From assembly GCA_021791345.1 (NCBI GenBank), contig JAJYWT010000145.1, positions 1 through 20,481 on the forward strand: a stretch of DNA of 20,481 nucleotides, in the 5' to 3' direction. The notes under the pieces are model-generated. The model was not told the DNA's origin, did not search any database, and saw only the letters and a list, made by a program, of their open reading frames with translations. Of this stretch, positions 5,163 through 13,115 are shown piece after piece (within the stretch, counting starts at the first letter, position 1; every line of letters starts with the position of its first letter). The stretch comes from a bacterium. GTDB taxonomy: Bacteria; Chloroflexota; Dormibacteria; UBA8260; Bog-877. The translations under genes and the position numbers were made by a program.

Positions 5163-7733
5163 GTGGCCGTGTCTCACCTGATCGTAGTCTTGCTGGTGAT
5201 CGCGCTGGGGACCGGACTCGGGTGGTGGTTCTTCGGGCCCAAGCCGGAGATCAGCGCGGCCGTGGTCGCTGGAGAGGCGGAGGTCAAGGTAACCGTGAAG
5301 GGCGGCTACTCCCCCAGCCGGATCCGTGCCCAGGCAGGGGTGCCACTGCGCCTTCTGTTCGATCGCCAGGAGACAGGTGACTGCACCTCCCGGGTCGTGA
5401 TGCCCGACTTCGGCATCAACCAGGAAATCCCGGCTTTTGCCACCACCGCGGTCACGATCCGCCCTGAGCGGCCGGGCGAGTATGGCTTCGCCTGCGGCAT
5501 GAACATGGTGCATGGGGTGGTGATTGTCAAGGAGGCAGGCGGCGGAGCATCGTCGACCGCCGGACCAGTGGCGGCGGATGGGCATCGCGAGTCGGCGTCC
5601 AGCTGCTGTGTCGTGCCGCCGCTCGTGTACGACGGGACGTCCCGGCCTCGGAGTGGCGACGCGGCGGCGGGAGATCCGGAGGCGGCCGAGCGCCGGGCGG
5701 AACTGCGGGACCTCACCGGGAGGGTAGTGGTGGGGGCCATCCTCACCGCCCCCGTGCTGTTCGGGGTCATGGCCCACGACTTCCTCCATGCCGCCTGGCT
5801 GCCCGGGGTCCTGACCAATTCCTGGTTCGGCTTCGCCACCATCACCCCTGTGTACCTCTACACCGGCTGGCCGATCCTGCGCACCGGGGTGCTGACTCTG
5901 ATCCACCGCAACGCCGAGATGAATGCCTTGATCACCTTGGGCACCTCGGCGGCCTTCCTATACAGCCTGGTGGTAACCACCGCGCCGGCGATTGCCCCAG
6001 CGCGGTTCCGGGGCGTCTACTTCGAGGAGGTGGGATTCATCGTGACCCTGATCCTCCTCGGGCGCCTCTTGGAGACCAGGGCCAAAGCTGGCACCGGGGA
6101 GGCGATCCGGTCCCTGCTCGGGCTGCGGGCCAAGACCGCCCGGGTGATTCGCGATGACAGCGAATTCGAGATCCCTCTGGAGGAAGTCCAGTTGGGGGAT
6201 CTGGTCCTCGTGAGGCCTGGGGAGAAGGTCCCCGTTGACGGGGAGGTCGTGGACGGGCACTCCACCATCGACGAATCAATGCTGACCGGGGAACCGATGC
6301 CGGTTGAGAAGGGTCCGGGCGAGGTCGTGACCGGAGCCACCGTGAACGGGACTGGATCACTACGGATCCGCGCTGCCCGCGTAGGGTCCGACTCTGTCCT
6401 GGCCCAGATCGTGGAGCTGGTGCGTCGGGCGCAGGGATCGAAGGCTCCCATCCAGCGCCTGGTGGACCGGATCGCCTACTTCTTCGCCCCCAGTGTGGTG
6501 CTCGTGGCTCTGGCCGCATTCGCCTTCTGGTACGTGATTGGGCCGCCGCCGGTCTTCATCGACGCTCTCGTGGTGGCGGTGACCGTGTTGATCATCGCCT
6601 GCCCGTGCGCCCTGGGGTTGGCCACGCCGCTGGCGGTGATGATCGGCACCGGTAAGGCGGCCACCGAGGGCATCCTGATCCGTTCTGCAGCGGCGCTGGA
6701 GAGCGCAGGCAAGCTCGACACCGTAGTGCTCGACAAGACCGGTACGATCACCCGGGGGCGCCCGAGCCTCACCGACATCGTTGCTGTGGGGGCGTCTTCC
6801 GAGGCCGAGCTGCTCGGCCTGGTGGCTGCGGCCGAGGCCAACTCCGAGCACCCAGTCGCCGCCGCGGTTGTGGCTGCGGCACGGGACCGCAGGCTGCCTC
6901 TCGCCAAAGTGGACGAATTCGTCTCGGTGACCGGCCAGGGCGTCAAGGCGGAGGTGGGCGGCCACTCGGTGGCGGTCGGCAACGCCGCCCTCATGGCCGC
7001 CGAGGAGGTGACCGGAGTCGAGCCTTTGCAGGAGCAGGCCGCCGGGTTCGCCGCGGACGGAAAGACTTCGATGCTGGTCGCCGTCGACGGGCGCCCGGCA
7101 GGAGTCATGGCAGTCGCCGACACGATCAAGCCCGACTCCGCAGAGGCGGTGGCGAGCCTGCGGCGGCTCGGCCTGGAGGTCGTGATGCTGACCGGGGACG
7201 CGCGTGCCACCGCCGAGGTGGTGGCACACCAGGTGGGGATCGAGCGGATCTTCGCCGAGGTTCGGCCTGAGGAGAAGGCCGGCGTCGTGGCGCAGCTTCA
7301 GGGGGAGGGACGCCGGGTGGCCATGGTCGGCGACGGGATCAATGATGCCCCCGCGCTCGCTCGGGCTGATGTGGGTTTGGCCATCGGCACCGGCACCGAC
7401 ATTGCCATCGAGGCCGCGGACATCACCCTGATGTCCGGGGCGCTCTCCGGCATCCCCACCGCCATCGGACTGTCGCGGGCGACCATGCACAACATCCGCC
7501 AGAACCTCTGGCTCGCCTTCGGCTACAACACGATCGGGATTCCGATCGCCGCCGGCGTGCTCTACCCGTCCTTCGGGATCCTGCTGTCACCCATGATTGC
7601 GGCCGCAGCGATGGCTCTGTCATCCCTCTCGGTGGTGTCCAATGCAAGCCGACTGAACACCTGGAGATCGGGACGGCCCCACACGGACTCAATCGCTGCC
7701 TCCTCGGCGCTCCCGACTGCCAGTGGGTGGTAG
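5163..7733 (+). CDS. copper P1B-type ATPase with N-terminal membrane-anchored cupredoxin domain
   Basis: An 856-residue protein. Residues 5-24 are a hydrophobic helix. Residues 30-125 form a cupredoxin-like domain with Cys74 (G-D-C-T-S) and the late cluster C-G-M-N-M-V-H-G (Cys111, Met113, Met115, His117) as likely copper ligands. A linker of about 60 residues follows with a Cys148-Cys149 pair. Then comes a full P1B core: four helices, actuator with M-L-T-G-E-P, C-P-C (Cys480-Cys482), D-K-T-G-T (Asp524), S-E-H-P-V, G-D-G-I-N-D (Asp724) and a final helix pair. There is no HMA domain, so the cupredoxin takes its usual place. Start is the GTG at 5163, 7 bp after GAGGAGGGA. It probably exports copper as a second pump beside CopA. 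The placement of the cupredoxin relative to the membrane is not obvious, because an extra leading helix changes the expected topology. Confidence 0.9.
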   Translation: MAVSHLIVVLLVIALGTGLGWWFFGPKPEISAAVVAGEAEVKVTVKGGYSPSRIRAQAGVPLRLLFDRQETGDCTSRVVMPDFGINQEIPAFATTAVTIRPERPGEYGFACGMNMVHGVVIVKEAGGGASSTAGPVAADGHRESASSCCVVPPLVYDGTSRPRSGDAAAGDPEAAERRAELRDLTGRVVVGAILTAPVLFGVMAHDFLHAAWLPGVLTNSWFGFATITPVYLYTGWPILRTGVLTLIHRNAEMNALITLGTSAAFLYSLVVTTAPAIAPARFRGVYFEEVGFIVTLILLGRLLETRAKAGTGEAIRSLLGLRAKTARVIRDDSEFEIPLEEVQLGDLVLVRPGEKVPVDGEVVDGHSTIDESMLTGEPMPVEKGPGEVVTGATVNGTGSLRIRAARVGSDSVLAQIVELVRRAQGSKAPIQRLVDRIAYFFAPSVVLVALAAFAFWYVIGPPPVFIDALVVAVTVLIIACPCALGLATPLAVMIGTGKAATEGILIRSAAALESAGKLDTVVLDKTGTITRGRPSLTDIVAVGASSEAELLGLVAAAEANSEHPVAAAVVAAARDRRLPLAKVDEFVSVTGQGVKAEVGGHSVAVGNAALMAAEEVTGVEPLQEQAAGFAADGKTSMLVAVDGRPAGVMAVADTIKPDSAEAVASLRRLGLEVVMLTGDARATAEVVAHQVGIERIFAEVRPEEKAGVVAQLQGEGRRVAMVGDGINDAPALARADVGLAIGTGTDIAIEAADITLMSGALSGIPTAIGLSRATMHNIRQNLWLAFGYNTIGIPIAAGVLYPSFGILLSPMIAAAAMALSSLSVVSNASRLNTWRSGRPHTDSIAASSALPTASGW

Positions 7734-7844
7734 CTGGGGGCGGAACAGTGACCGCCGCCCGGCATACTTTCCGGGGCAGAACAGCGCGAGACTACGAACA
7801 CACGTGACCCAGCTGGTTTCGGTGAGACCCAAGAGGAGAGGCCG

Positions 7845-8018
7845 ATGACAAAGACGACAGATCCGGTTTGCGGCATGGTGATCGAGGAGTCATCTGCGGC
7901 GGGGAGCATCATCCGTGCGGGCGCCACATACTTCTTCTGCAGTCGGTCCTGCCAGGAGCGCTTCGAAGCCGATCCGCAGCACTACACCCTGGAAAGGGAA
8001 GGTGGCGCCGAGAGGTGA
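7845..8018 (+). CDS. small YHS domain protein
   Basis: A 57-residue protein that is a single YHS (TRASH-like) metal-binding domain: D-P-V-C-G-M (Cys9) near the start, then Y-F-F-C-S-R-S-C (Cys32, Cys36) and an E-R-F-E-A-D-P helix. YHS domains occur free or fused to copper ATPases and are thought to bind Cu or other soft metals through the cysteines. The ATG at 7845 has AAGAGGAGAGG (7830-7840) ending 4 bp upstream. It follows the cupredoxin-ATPase by 111 bp on the same strand and probably belongs to the copper block as a metal-binding accessory. Confidence 0.85.
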   Translation: MTKTTDPVCGMVIEESSAAGSIIRAGATYFFCSRSCQERFEADPQHYTLEREGGAER

Positions 8019-8032
8019 GTTCCCGCCCAAGA

Positions 8033-8059
8033 GCCGCATCCAACTGAATTGGCTGCGGC
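8033..8059 (+). terminator. stem-loop after the small YHS gene
   Basis: GCCGCATCCAA (8033-8043) and TTGGCTGCGGC (8049-8059) pair over 11 bp with one mismatch around a CTGAA loop, beginning 15 bp after the YHS stop. A terminator is the simplest reading, but no T-run follows it. Confidence 0.4.
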
Positions 8060-8192
8060 CGTGAGTCACGTCCCTCTCCTGAGTGGGCCGCCATCCTCGG
8101 CGCACGATAGCCAGCAGAGGCAAACCCGACCTCGATGGGGTCCGCGAAAGTAGCCACGCGCCAGTGAAAAACCGGCCTACCCCGACGCACAC

Positions 8193-8576
8193 GTGCTCTT
8201 CGGTTTGGCCCGCCTGGGAAGTAGCGACCCCACCCCGACCGGCATCGTCCCACTCGGTCTTCATCTTGAGTACACGAGCGTTCTCAATCTCGTCGCCCTA
8301 CTCGTGTTCGGGTATCTCTTCTGGCTCTATGGCAAGCGGGACCGTCTCCGGGGCGGCGCCGGCTACGCCAAGAATGTCGTGTGCGGTACGCACAAGGTCC
8401 AGAAGTCGATAGCGCCCGCCACCGCCGGGCATGCCAGCGACACGGGCCGCAACTACCACTTCTGCTCGACTGGCTGCCGGGATAGGTTCACCGATGGCCC
8501 CGAGGACTTCCTGGACCAAGACAGTGCTCCCCCCGGTGGTCATCAACGCCGCCGGACAAGTCGACACTCCCCGTAG
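8193..8576 (+). CDS. membrane-anchored YHS-like protein, possible stub of a permease-YHS gene
   Basis: A 127-residue product from a GTG. Residues 28-46 form one transmembrane helix (V-L-N-L-V-A-L-L-V-F-G-Y-L-F-W-L-Y). After a G-G-A-G-Y-A-K hinge comes a YHS-like domain with V-V-C-G (Cys64), A-P-A-T-A, and Y-H-F-C-S-T-G-C-R-D-R-F (Cys91, Cys95). The usual C-G-M is replaced by C-G-T-H, with one extra residue relative to its relatives. The part before the helix resembles the end of DUF318-type permeases that carry a C-terminal YHS domain, and the frame stays open upstream only to a TAG at 8151. It may therefore be the surviving 3' end of a longer gene or a genuine small protein. No clear ribosome binding site precedes the GTG, so the start is uncertain. 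Confidence 0.55.
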   Translation: MLFGLARLGSSDPTPTGIVPLGLHLEYTSVLNLVALLVFGYLFWLYGKRDRLRGGAGYAKNVVCGTHKVQKSIAPATAGHASDTGRNYHFCSTGCRDRFTDGPEDFLDQDSAPPGGHQRRRTSRHSP

Positions 8577-8604
8577 GTACGCGCGGGTACCCTGCCAACC
8601 TACG
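8572..8604. terminator. inverted repeat between convergent genes, possible two-way terminator
   Basis: CGTAGGT (8572-8578) pairs with ACCTACG (8598-8604), with GGGTACCC palindrome between them. It spans the stop of the YHS-like gene and lies in the 78-bp gap before the convergent lipoprotein gene. Its position suits a shared terminator. No T-run is present on either strand. Confidence 0.4.
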
Positions 8605-8654
8605 AGATCTCTCGCCAAGGGCTGATTGTCCTCCGATCTAGTGCGCTGTATGCC

Positions 8655-9242
8655 TCAAGCGGGCCCGGGCTGAAAGGTGCTTATAGCGAGCCAGCCGCAG
8701 ATCGCCATGTGGACACGGACTGGAAGGGCAAGCGTGATGGGGGAGCGGCTGCCGCCCACGCCGACCTTGATGGCGGTCACCGGCGTGGCAGCGGTGACAC
8801 AGCTACCGCCACCCGTAGCCGGCTGCTGGGGGCCCCATGCGATGTTCACGACCGCTGTCCCAGGGACGGGTCCACCAGAAGGTGCGGGGGCGACCCCAGC
8901 TTCCAGAACGATCCGCGAGACGCTAGTCGCTGGCAACGGAGCGGTGCGCGCCTCATAGGCAACCGGCTGGCCACCGCTTCCCACCAGCGTGATCTCGGGT
9001 TTTCCTTCAACACCGCACGTCTGGCGCGAGCGATCCGCGAAGGTGAGCACCGCAATTTCGACGCCATTGGGAACACTCAGGACAGATCCTAATGTGGCCA
9101 CGAGCTGGTGGTCGGTGCAGGCAGGCACCGGCGCATGGCTTGTGACCACGGGGCTGTGGGGACCAGCGCCACAGCCGGCCAACACGGCTAGCATGAGAAT
9201 GGCGGCAAGCGGGGCGAGCCTCTCGGAACCTGTGTTATACAA
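8655..9242 (-). CDS. DUF4232-like secreted lipoprotein
   Basis: From a TTG at 9242 the product is 195 residues: a short charged start, a hydrophobic segment and the lipobox L-A-G-C with Cys24 as lipidation site, then a DUF4232-like domain. That domain has an early Cys in V-P-A-C-T, the T-C-G-V-E-G-K-P-E-I-T-L segment and a second paired-Cys region near the end (S-C-V-T, I-C-G-W). DUF4232 proteins are extracytoplasmic and of unknown function. The frame is open further upstream without a better start, and no clear ribosome binding site is seen at the TTG, so the exact start is uncertain. It lies 83 bp after the Lgt-like gene on the same strand and is probably co-transcribed with it. Confidence 0.75.
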   Translation of the reverse strand: MYNTGSERLAPLAAILMLAVLAGCGAGPHSPVVTSHAPVPACTDHQLVATLGSVLSVPNGVEIAVLTFADRSRQTCGVEGKPEITLVGSGGQPVAYEARTAPLPATSVSRIVLEAGVAPAPSGGPVPGTAVVNIAWGPQQPATGGGSCVTAATPVTAIKVGVGGSRSPITLALPVRVHMAICGWLAISTFQPGPA

Positions 9243-9325
9243 GTCAGACGGACGTTGGTAGGCCCCGGCGCGACGAGTGGAACGTGGCGCCTTCCAGAGT
9301 CGCAGTCGGCGGTGATGGATGATGG

Positions 9326-10552
9326 TCAGCGACCTCCCACGGCCAACATCACCACCGCGGCACTGAGGACGACCGCGGCCAGTCCTCCGGTGACAGCCGC
9401 CCCCGCCTTGGTCCGGCGCCGCTCCGCCCGAAGTGGCAGCAGGAGTTGCCGCCACAGTGTGTAGGCCGCGAAGGACGCTACGAACAGACCGCCGGGCACC
9501 GCAAGAGGGGTGTGAAGGACCACAAACCACCCAGACAGGCCGATCGCGGCCGACCCGAGCGACTCATATAGCTGCGTGGGAATTCGGCGCGCTCCGACTC
9601 GGCGATCCGATGACCACACCGCGCAGCGTGCAGCGGTCGGTCGACCGGCACAGCAACCGGTGAAGAAGCAGCCGAGCCTGCCCACGGCCATTCCGAGGAA
9701 CAGACCGGGGGCGCTGGTATCGAGCACACTCCCCAGTGGGAGATGCAGCAGCGCGGTGGCGGCTACCAGGGCCACGGCGGCGCCGAGGAGGAAGCCTTGG
9801 ATGCACCATCCGTCCGCACCGAACTCCCGCCACGACCGTAGGTGCAGAGCGAGGTACCACAGCTTCGCTCCCACCAGACCGGCCGCCACCGCCAGCAGCG
9901 AGGCGATCAGGACTCTGCCGGGCGTCACGTGCTCATGCGTGGCCAGGGAATGCTGCATGAGCAGCCCGACCAGGACACCCAGAGTGACCAGGAACGTGTA
10001 GCTCCCGGGAATGACGGCGGGCCGGGGGTCGAAGCCCGTGAGCGGAGCCAAGCGAGCCCGGACCGGCGAGGCAGGGGCGGTCCCCAGCGCCCACCGCCGC
10101 CATGACCAGCTCGCGGGAGCCAGCGTGCGCCGGCGCCAACGAGAGGAGGCTGCGGACCGTCGCACCTTACCGGCCGTGCCCACGGGGCTCAGGAGCTCGG
10201 CGGTGACGGTCCATTCGCCCGGATTGATACCGTCGATGCGGGCTGAGATGGACACTGGCCCACTGTTGGGGACGATGCCGTCGATGCTCTCGTCGTGGAT
10301 GAATGCGTCCTTGCGGCCACGGAGTCCGGCAACGCCGACACGGCGCCCGGAGAACCGGACGGTCGCGGAGTACGGCCTCCCAGCGTGGCCGGAATCGAAC
10401 CAGAAACTTGCGGTCAACGCCTGCGGGTCGCCGTTCTCGTCGGACTGTGGGACCAGTGTCGGCATCTGGCCGGCCGGCTCCGGTCGTTGGCGCGCAGGCC
10501 CAACGGAGGCGCCGGGGCGCGACGCCTCCGGCGTCGATCTTGCAGTCTTCAT
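9326..10552 (-). CDS. divergent Lgt-like membrane protein with an N-terminal beta-rich domain
   Basis: A 408-residue protein. Residues 48-122 form a beta-rich domain (Y-S-A-T-V-R-F-S-G-R-R-V-G-V, then I-N-P-G-E-W-T-V-T-A-E-L) that I do not recognise by name. Residues 180-405 have about seven membrane helices and the Lgt (prolipoprotein diacylglyceryl transferase) landmarks: G-R-L-G-C-F-F-T-G-C-C-A-G-R (291-304) where Lgt has G-R-x-G-N-F-x-N-G-E, and P-T-Q-L-Y-E-S (325-331) for P-S-Q-L-Y-E. The conserved His is Q252, the Asn is C295 and the Glu is C300 by this hand alignment, so ordinary Lgt activity is doubtful. The ATG at 10552 is preferred, with AGGGA 5 bp upstream; a TTG at 10627 would add 25 residues. 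It precedes a lipoprotein gene. Confidence 0.75.
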   Translation of the reverse strand: MKTARSTPEASRPGASVGPARQRPEPAGQMPTLVPQSDENGDPQALTASFWFDSGHAGRPYSATVRFSGRRVGVAGLRGRKDAFIHDESIDGIVPNSGPVSISARIDGINPGEWTVTAELLSPVGTAGKVRRSAASSRWRRRTLAPASWSWRRWALGTAPASPVRARLAPLTGFDPRPAVIPGSYTFLVTLGVLVGLLMQHSLATHEHVTPGRVLIASLLAVAAGLVGAKLWYLALHLRSWREFGADGWCIQGFLLGAAVALVAATALLHLPLGSVLDTSAPGLFLGMAVGRLGCFFTGCCAGRPTAARCAVWSSDRRVGARRIPTQLYESLGSAAIGLSGWFVVLHTPLAVPGGLFVASFAAYTLWRQLLLPLRAERRRTKAGAAVTGGLAAVVLSAAVVMLAVGGR

Positions 10553-11011
10553 AGTAGTCCCTAGCTGTGTCGCAAAAGCAGGAGGCTTCCAGTTCTCGGT
10601 GAGGTCCGAGAGGCTCCAGAGTCCCAATACTACTACCGGGGACTAGTTGTCAGACAGAGGGGACGAGAGGATCTGTGGGGAGCATGCGTTTAGAGCCAGC
10701 GATCGGTGCAGCCGGTGGGCCGTTGGCGCCCCTTGAACTCCGGGGTTGGCACCGAGGTTGTGGGATTACTGACGCGCTGGCGTCGTCTTCTCTGCTGCTG
10801 GATCCGAGGCAGTGATCGGCGGGGTCTGGCGCGGGTGGTGGCGAGGCGGGGCTTGCCCAAGATGGTGGTTGACCTGGGACAGTGCCAGTACCCCTGCGCA
10901 GGCCTGGTGGCGGCATCTCGGTGCAGGCGGTTGCCAGCTTGATCGGTTGTGCTGTCCTGCCCGTGGTGGTCAGGGGCAGATCCCGGTCGCGATGTATCTG
11001 GGCGACCGCCG
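10553..11011. other. 459-bp gap without a supported gene
   Basis: This gap lies between the histidine kinase stop and the Lgt-like start. The frames in it are Pro-, Arg- and Trp-rich, lack domain motifs and have no good ribosome binding sites. The right flank must hold any terminator of the kinase operon and the left flank any promoter of the Lgt-like gene; I see no clear -35/-10 pair for either. Confidence 0.5.
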
Positions 11012-12427
11012 TCAAACTATGGGTGTGACGGAGGCCGTCTGGTCGATCATCGCCCTTGGGAGCGGGGCCCCGGCTTGGGGCAGGCGGACGGTGAATGCTG
11101 CACCCTTCCCAAGTTCACTTGTCACATCCACATGGCCTCCATGGGCGTCGACGAGCCCACGTACTACGGCGAGCCCGATCCCTGATCCTCCGGCGTGTGG
11201 CGCGCCCCCACGCCAGAAGCGTTCGAAGACGTGTCCCACGTCCTGGGGGGGGATGCCGGGCCCTGTGTCGGCGACCTCAAGCACCGCGAAGTTGCCTTCC
11301 TGGTGGAGCCGGAGATCGACCCTGCCGCCCGCCGGAGTGAACTTAAGGGCATTGGAGACAAGGTTCGCAACCACTTGGGCCATCCGAGTGCCGTCGATCT
11401 TAGCCAGCGCGTCCACATCGAGGTGAAGCCCAATCTGCACCCCCTTGGCCTGGGCCGTGCCGGCGAAACCGTTGACCGCCCCCTCCACCACGGGCGCCAG
11501 CGGTTGAAGCTGAAGGTGGAGCGAAAAGCCGGCTGCGTCCGCCGACGCCAACGTCTCCAGGTCGCCGACAAGCCGACACAGGCGCTCCACCTCCTCGGCA
11601 AAGGACGCGAGAGCGGCTGGGCCGAGCGGGGTGAGCCCGTCCTCGAGCGCTTCGAGTTCGGCCCGGACCACGGCTAGAGGGGTTCGCAGCTCGTGGGCCA
11701 CGTCGGCGATGAAGGTCCGCCGCAGCGAGTCCTCCTCCGACAACGTCTCGGCCATGTGGTCAAAGGCTCGAGCCATCTCGCCGAGCTCGTCGGTCCGCAT
11801 CGAGTCCACCCGGGCGGACCAGTCGCCGCTCGCCAGGGATTTCGCCGCGGCGGTGAGGGCCCGGACCGGCCCGGTCACCCGGCGGGCCAGTAAGGTGCCG
11901 ACCGCCAAAGCGACGAGTGTGGCAATGAGGGCGGCGAGGGCGGCGAGGCGGTCGACCGAGCCACGAAGGGCAGTGTCAGCCCCGGACTGACCCCCTCCGG
12001 AGAAAGCGACGACAGCCGTACCGACCACTCTGCCGTCCACCAAGATTGGCAGGTGCACGGCAGCCCCAAATTTGCCGCTACCCATCATCGCTCGATCCAT
12101 CGCGGCCATCCCGCTGGAAGCGCTGGTCGTCGTTGGCCACAGCATCTGGCCGTGTCCGTTCTCGATAGTCAGGTCCACGCCCTCCATGGCCGCTGCGGCT
12201 CCGACGGGCTGCAGGGCTGCCTGGCTCCAACCCCGCTCAGCCAGGTACGAGGAGGACAGCTCGGAGACGATCCGGTGACCCTCCGCCTGTTGCTGGGCGG
12301 AGAGATAAGCACCGAATTGCTGCCCAAATGCGAGGTTCACCAGCAGCGCGGTGATCCCGGCGGCCACCAAGGCCACCACCGCGAAAGCCAAGGCCAAACG
12401 GAGCGCGTAGGAGGATCTCCTAGCCAT
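11012..12427 (-). CDS. membrane sensor histidine kinase
   Basis: A 471-residue kinase. Helix 1 is at about residues 9-33, an extracytoplasmic sensor region runs to about 158, helix 2 is at about 159-180, and a HAMP linker follows (R-V-T-G-P-V to about 230). The H-box D-V-A-H-E-L-R-T-P carries the phospho-accepting His245. The ATPase part has N-L-V-S-N-A-L-K-F (N-box), D-T-G-P-G-I (G1), F-E-R-F-W (F-box) and G-S-G-I-G-L-A (G2), so it is complete. The sensor region has a Met-rich patch (M-A-A-M-D-R-A-M-M, residues 107-115) and several His, which would suit a soft-metal signal, but this is inference. The ATG at 12427 overlaps the regulator stop by 8 bp, indicating translational coupling. A GTG 15 bp upstream is possible. 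Confidence 0.93.
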   Translation of the reverse strand: MARRSSYALRLALAFAVVALVAAGITALLVNLAFGQQFGAYLSAQQQAEGHRIVSELSSSYLAERGWSQAALQPVGAAAAMEGVDLTIENGHGQMLWPTTTSASSGMAAMDRAMMGSGKFGAAVHLPILVDGRVVGTAVVAFSGGGQSGADTALRGSVDRLAALAALIATLVALAVGTLLARRVTGPVRALTAAAKSLASGDWSARVDSMRTDELGEMARAFDHMAETLSEEDSLRRTFIADVAHELRTPLAVVRAELEALEDGLTPLGPAALASFAEEVERLCRLVGDLETLASADAAGFSLHLQLQPLAPVVEGAVNGFAGTAQAKGVQIGLHLDVDALAKIDGTRMAQVVANLVSNALKFTPAGGRVDLRLHQEGNFAVLEVADTGPGIPPQDVGHVFERFWRGGAPHAGGSGIGLAVVRGLVDAHGGHVDVTSELGKGAAFTVRLPQAGAPLPRAMIDQTASVTPIV

Positions 12428-13115
12428 CGCGGCTGACCCCAAGCTTGTAGCCGACTCCTGGCACGGTCACCACGAATCGGGGTTGGCGCGGATCGTCGCC
12501 AAGCTTGCGCCGGAGGTTCTTCACGTGGGCATCGATGGTGCGCTCGTAGCCCTCGTAGTCGGAACCTTGGACCCGGTTCAGCAGCTCGTAACGGCTGAAG
12601 ACTCGACCCGGCGTATGGGCCAGGGCGAGAAGCAGGTCGAACTCGGTCCTGGTGAGGTCCACCCCGTCCCCAGCCACGATCACGCCTCGCCCCTCACTGT
12701 CGATACGCAACCGCCCCTGGTCGAACGCCAGCTCCCCGGCTGCGAGCGGCGCGCTCCGGCGGAGCACGGCCTCGACTCGAGCCACGAGTTCGCGGGGGCT
12801 GAACGGTTTGACAAGGTAGTCGTCAGCACCCTGGCGAAGGTTGGCCACGCGGTCCTCCTCGGAGGACTTGGCCGTCAGGACGATGATCGGCACCTCGTCC
12901 AGGGCCCGGAGGGAACGGAGCACCTCCTCACCAGAAAGGTCCGGGAGCATGAGGTCGAGGACCACCAGGTCTGGGCGGGCTCGGGCCGCCACTTCAAGTG
13001 CTCTCTGGCCGGAATCTGCGATCAGGACTGCGAAACCGGCTGCTTCGAGGTAGCGAGCGACCACATCGCGAATCTTGCGCTCGTCATCCACCACCAGCAC
13101 GCTCGCTCTCCCCAT
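12420..13115 (-). CDS. OmpR/PhoB-type response regulator
   Basis: A 231-residue regulator, the partner of the overlapping kinase. The receiver domain has the acidic pair Asp10-Asp11, the phosphorylation site Asp54 (V-V-L-D-L-M-L-P-D), Thr81 and Lys103 (L-V-K-P-F). A C-terminal winged helix follows, with R-T-E-F-D-L-L, the recognition helix I-D-A-H-V-K-N-L-R-R-K-L and the wing G-V-G-Y-K-L-G. The ATG at 13115 gives the normal N-terminus just before V-L-V-V-D-D-E; the frame runs further upstream but without family sequence. The Shine-Dalgarno-like GAGG sits very close to the ATG. A nested inverted repeat lies 78-115 bp upstream and may be its own binding site. Targets could include the neighbouring cupredoxin or SHOCT genes, but no matching sites were identified there. 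Confidence 0.93.
   Translation of the reverse strand: MGRASVLVVDDERKIRDVVARYLEAAGFAVLIADSGQRALEVAARARPDLVVLDLMLPDLSGEEVLRSLRALDEVPIIVLTAKSSEEDRVANLRQGADDYLVKPFSPRELVARVEAVLRRSAPLAAGELAFDQGRLRIDSEGRGVIVAGDGVDLTRTEFDLLLALAHTPGRVFSRYELLNRVQGSDYEGYERTIDAHVKNLRRKLGDDPRQPRFVVTVPGVGYKLGVSRDG

Noticed and set aside
4653..5906. 417-residue minus-strand frame across the chaperone and the cupredoxin-ATPase start
   Set aside because: It spans two well-supported genes on the other strand and shows no family motif; an antisense shadow.
6360..7490. 376-residue minus-strand frame opposite the second ATPase
   Set aside because: His/Gly/Arg-rich composition and full overlap with conserved ATPase motifs mark it as a shadow.
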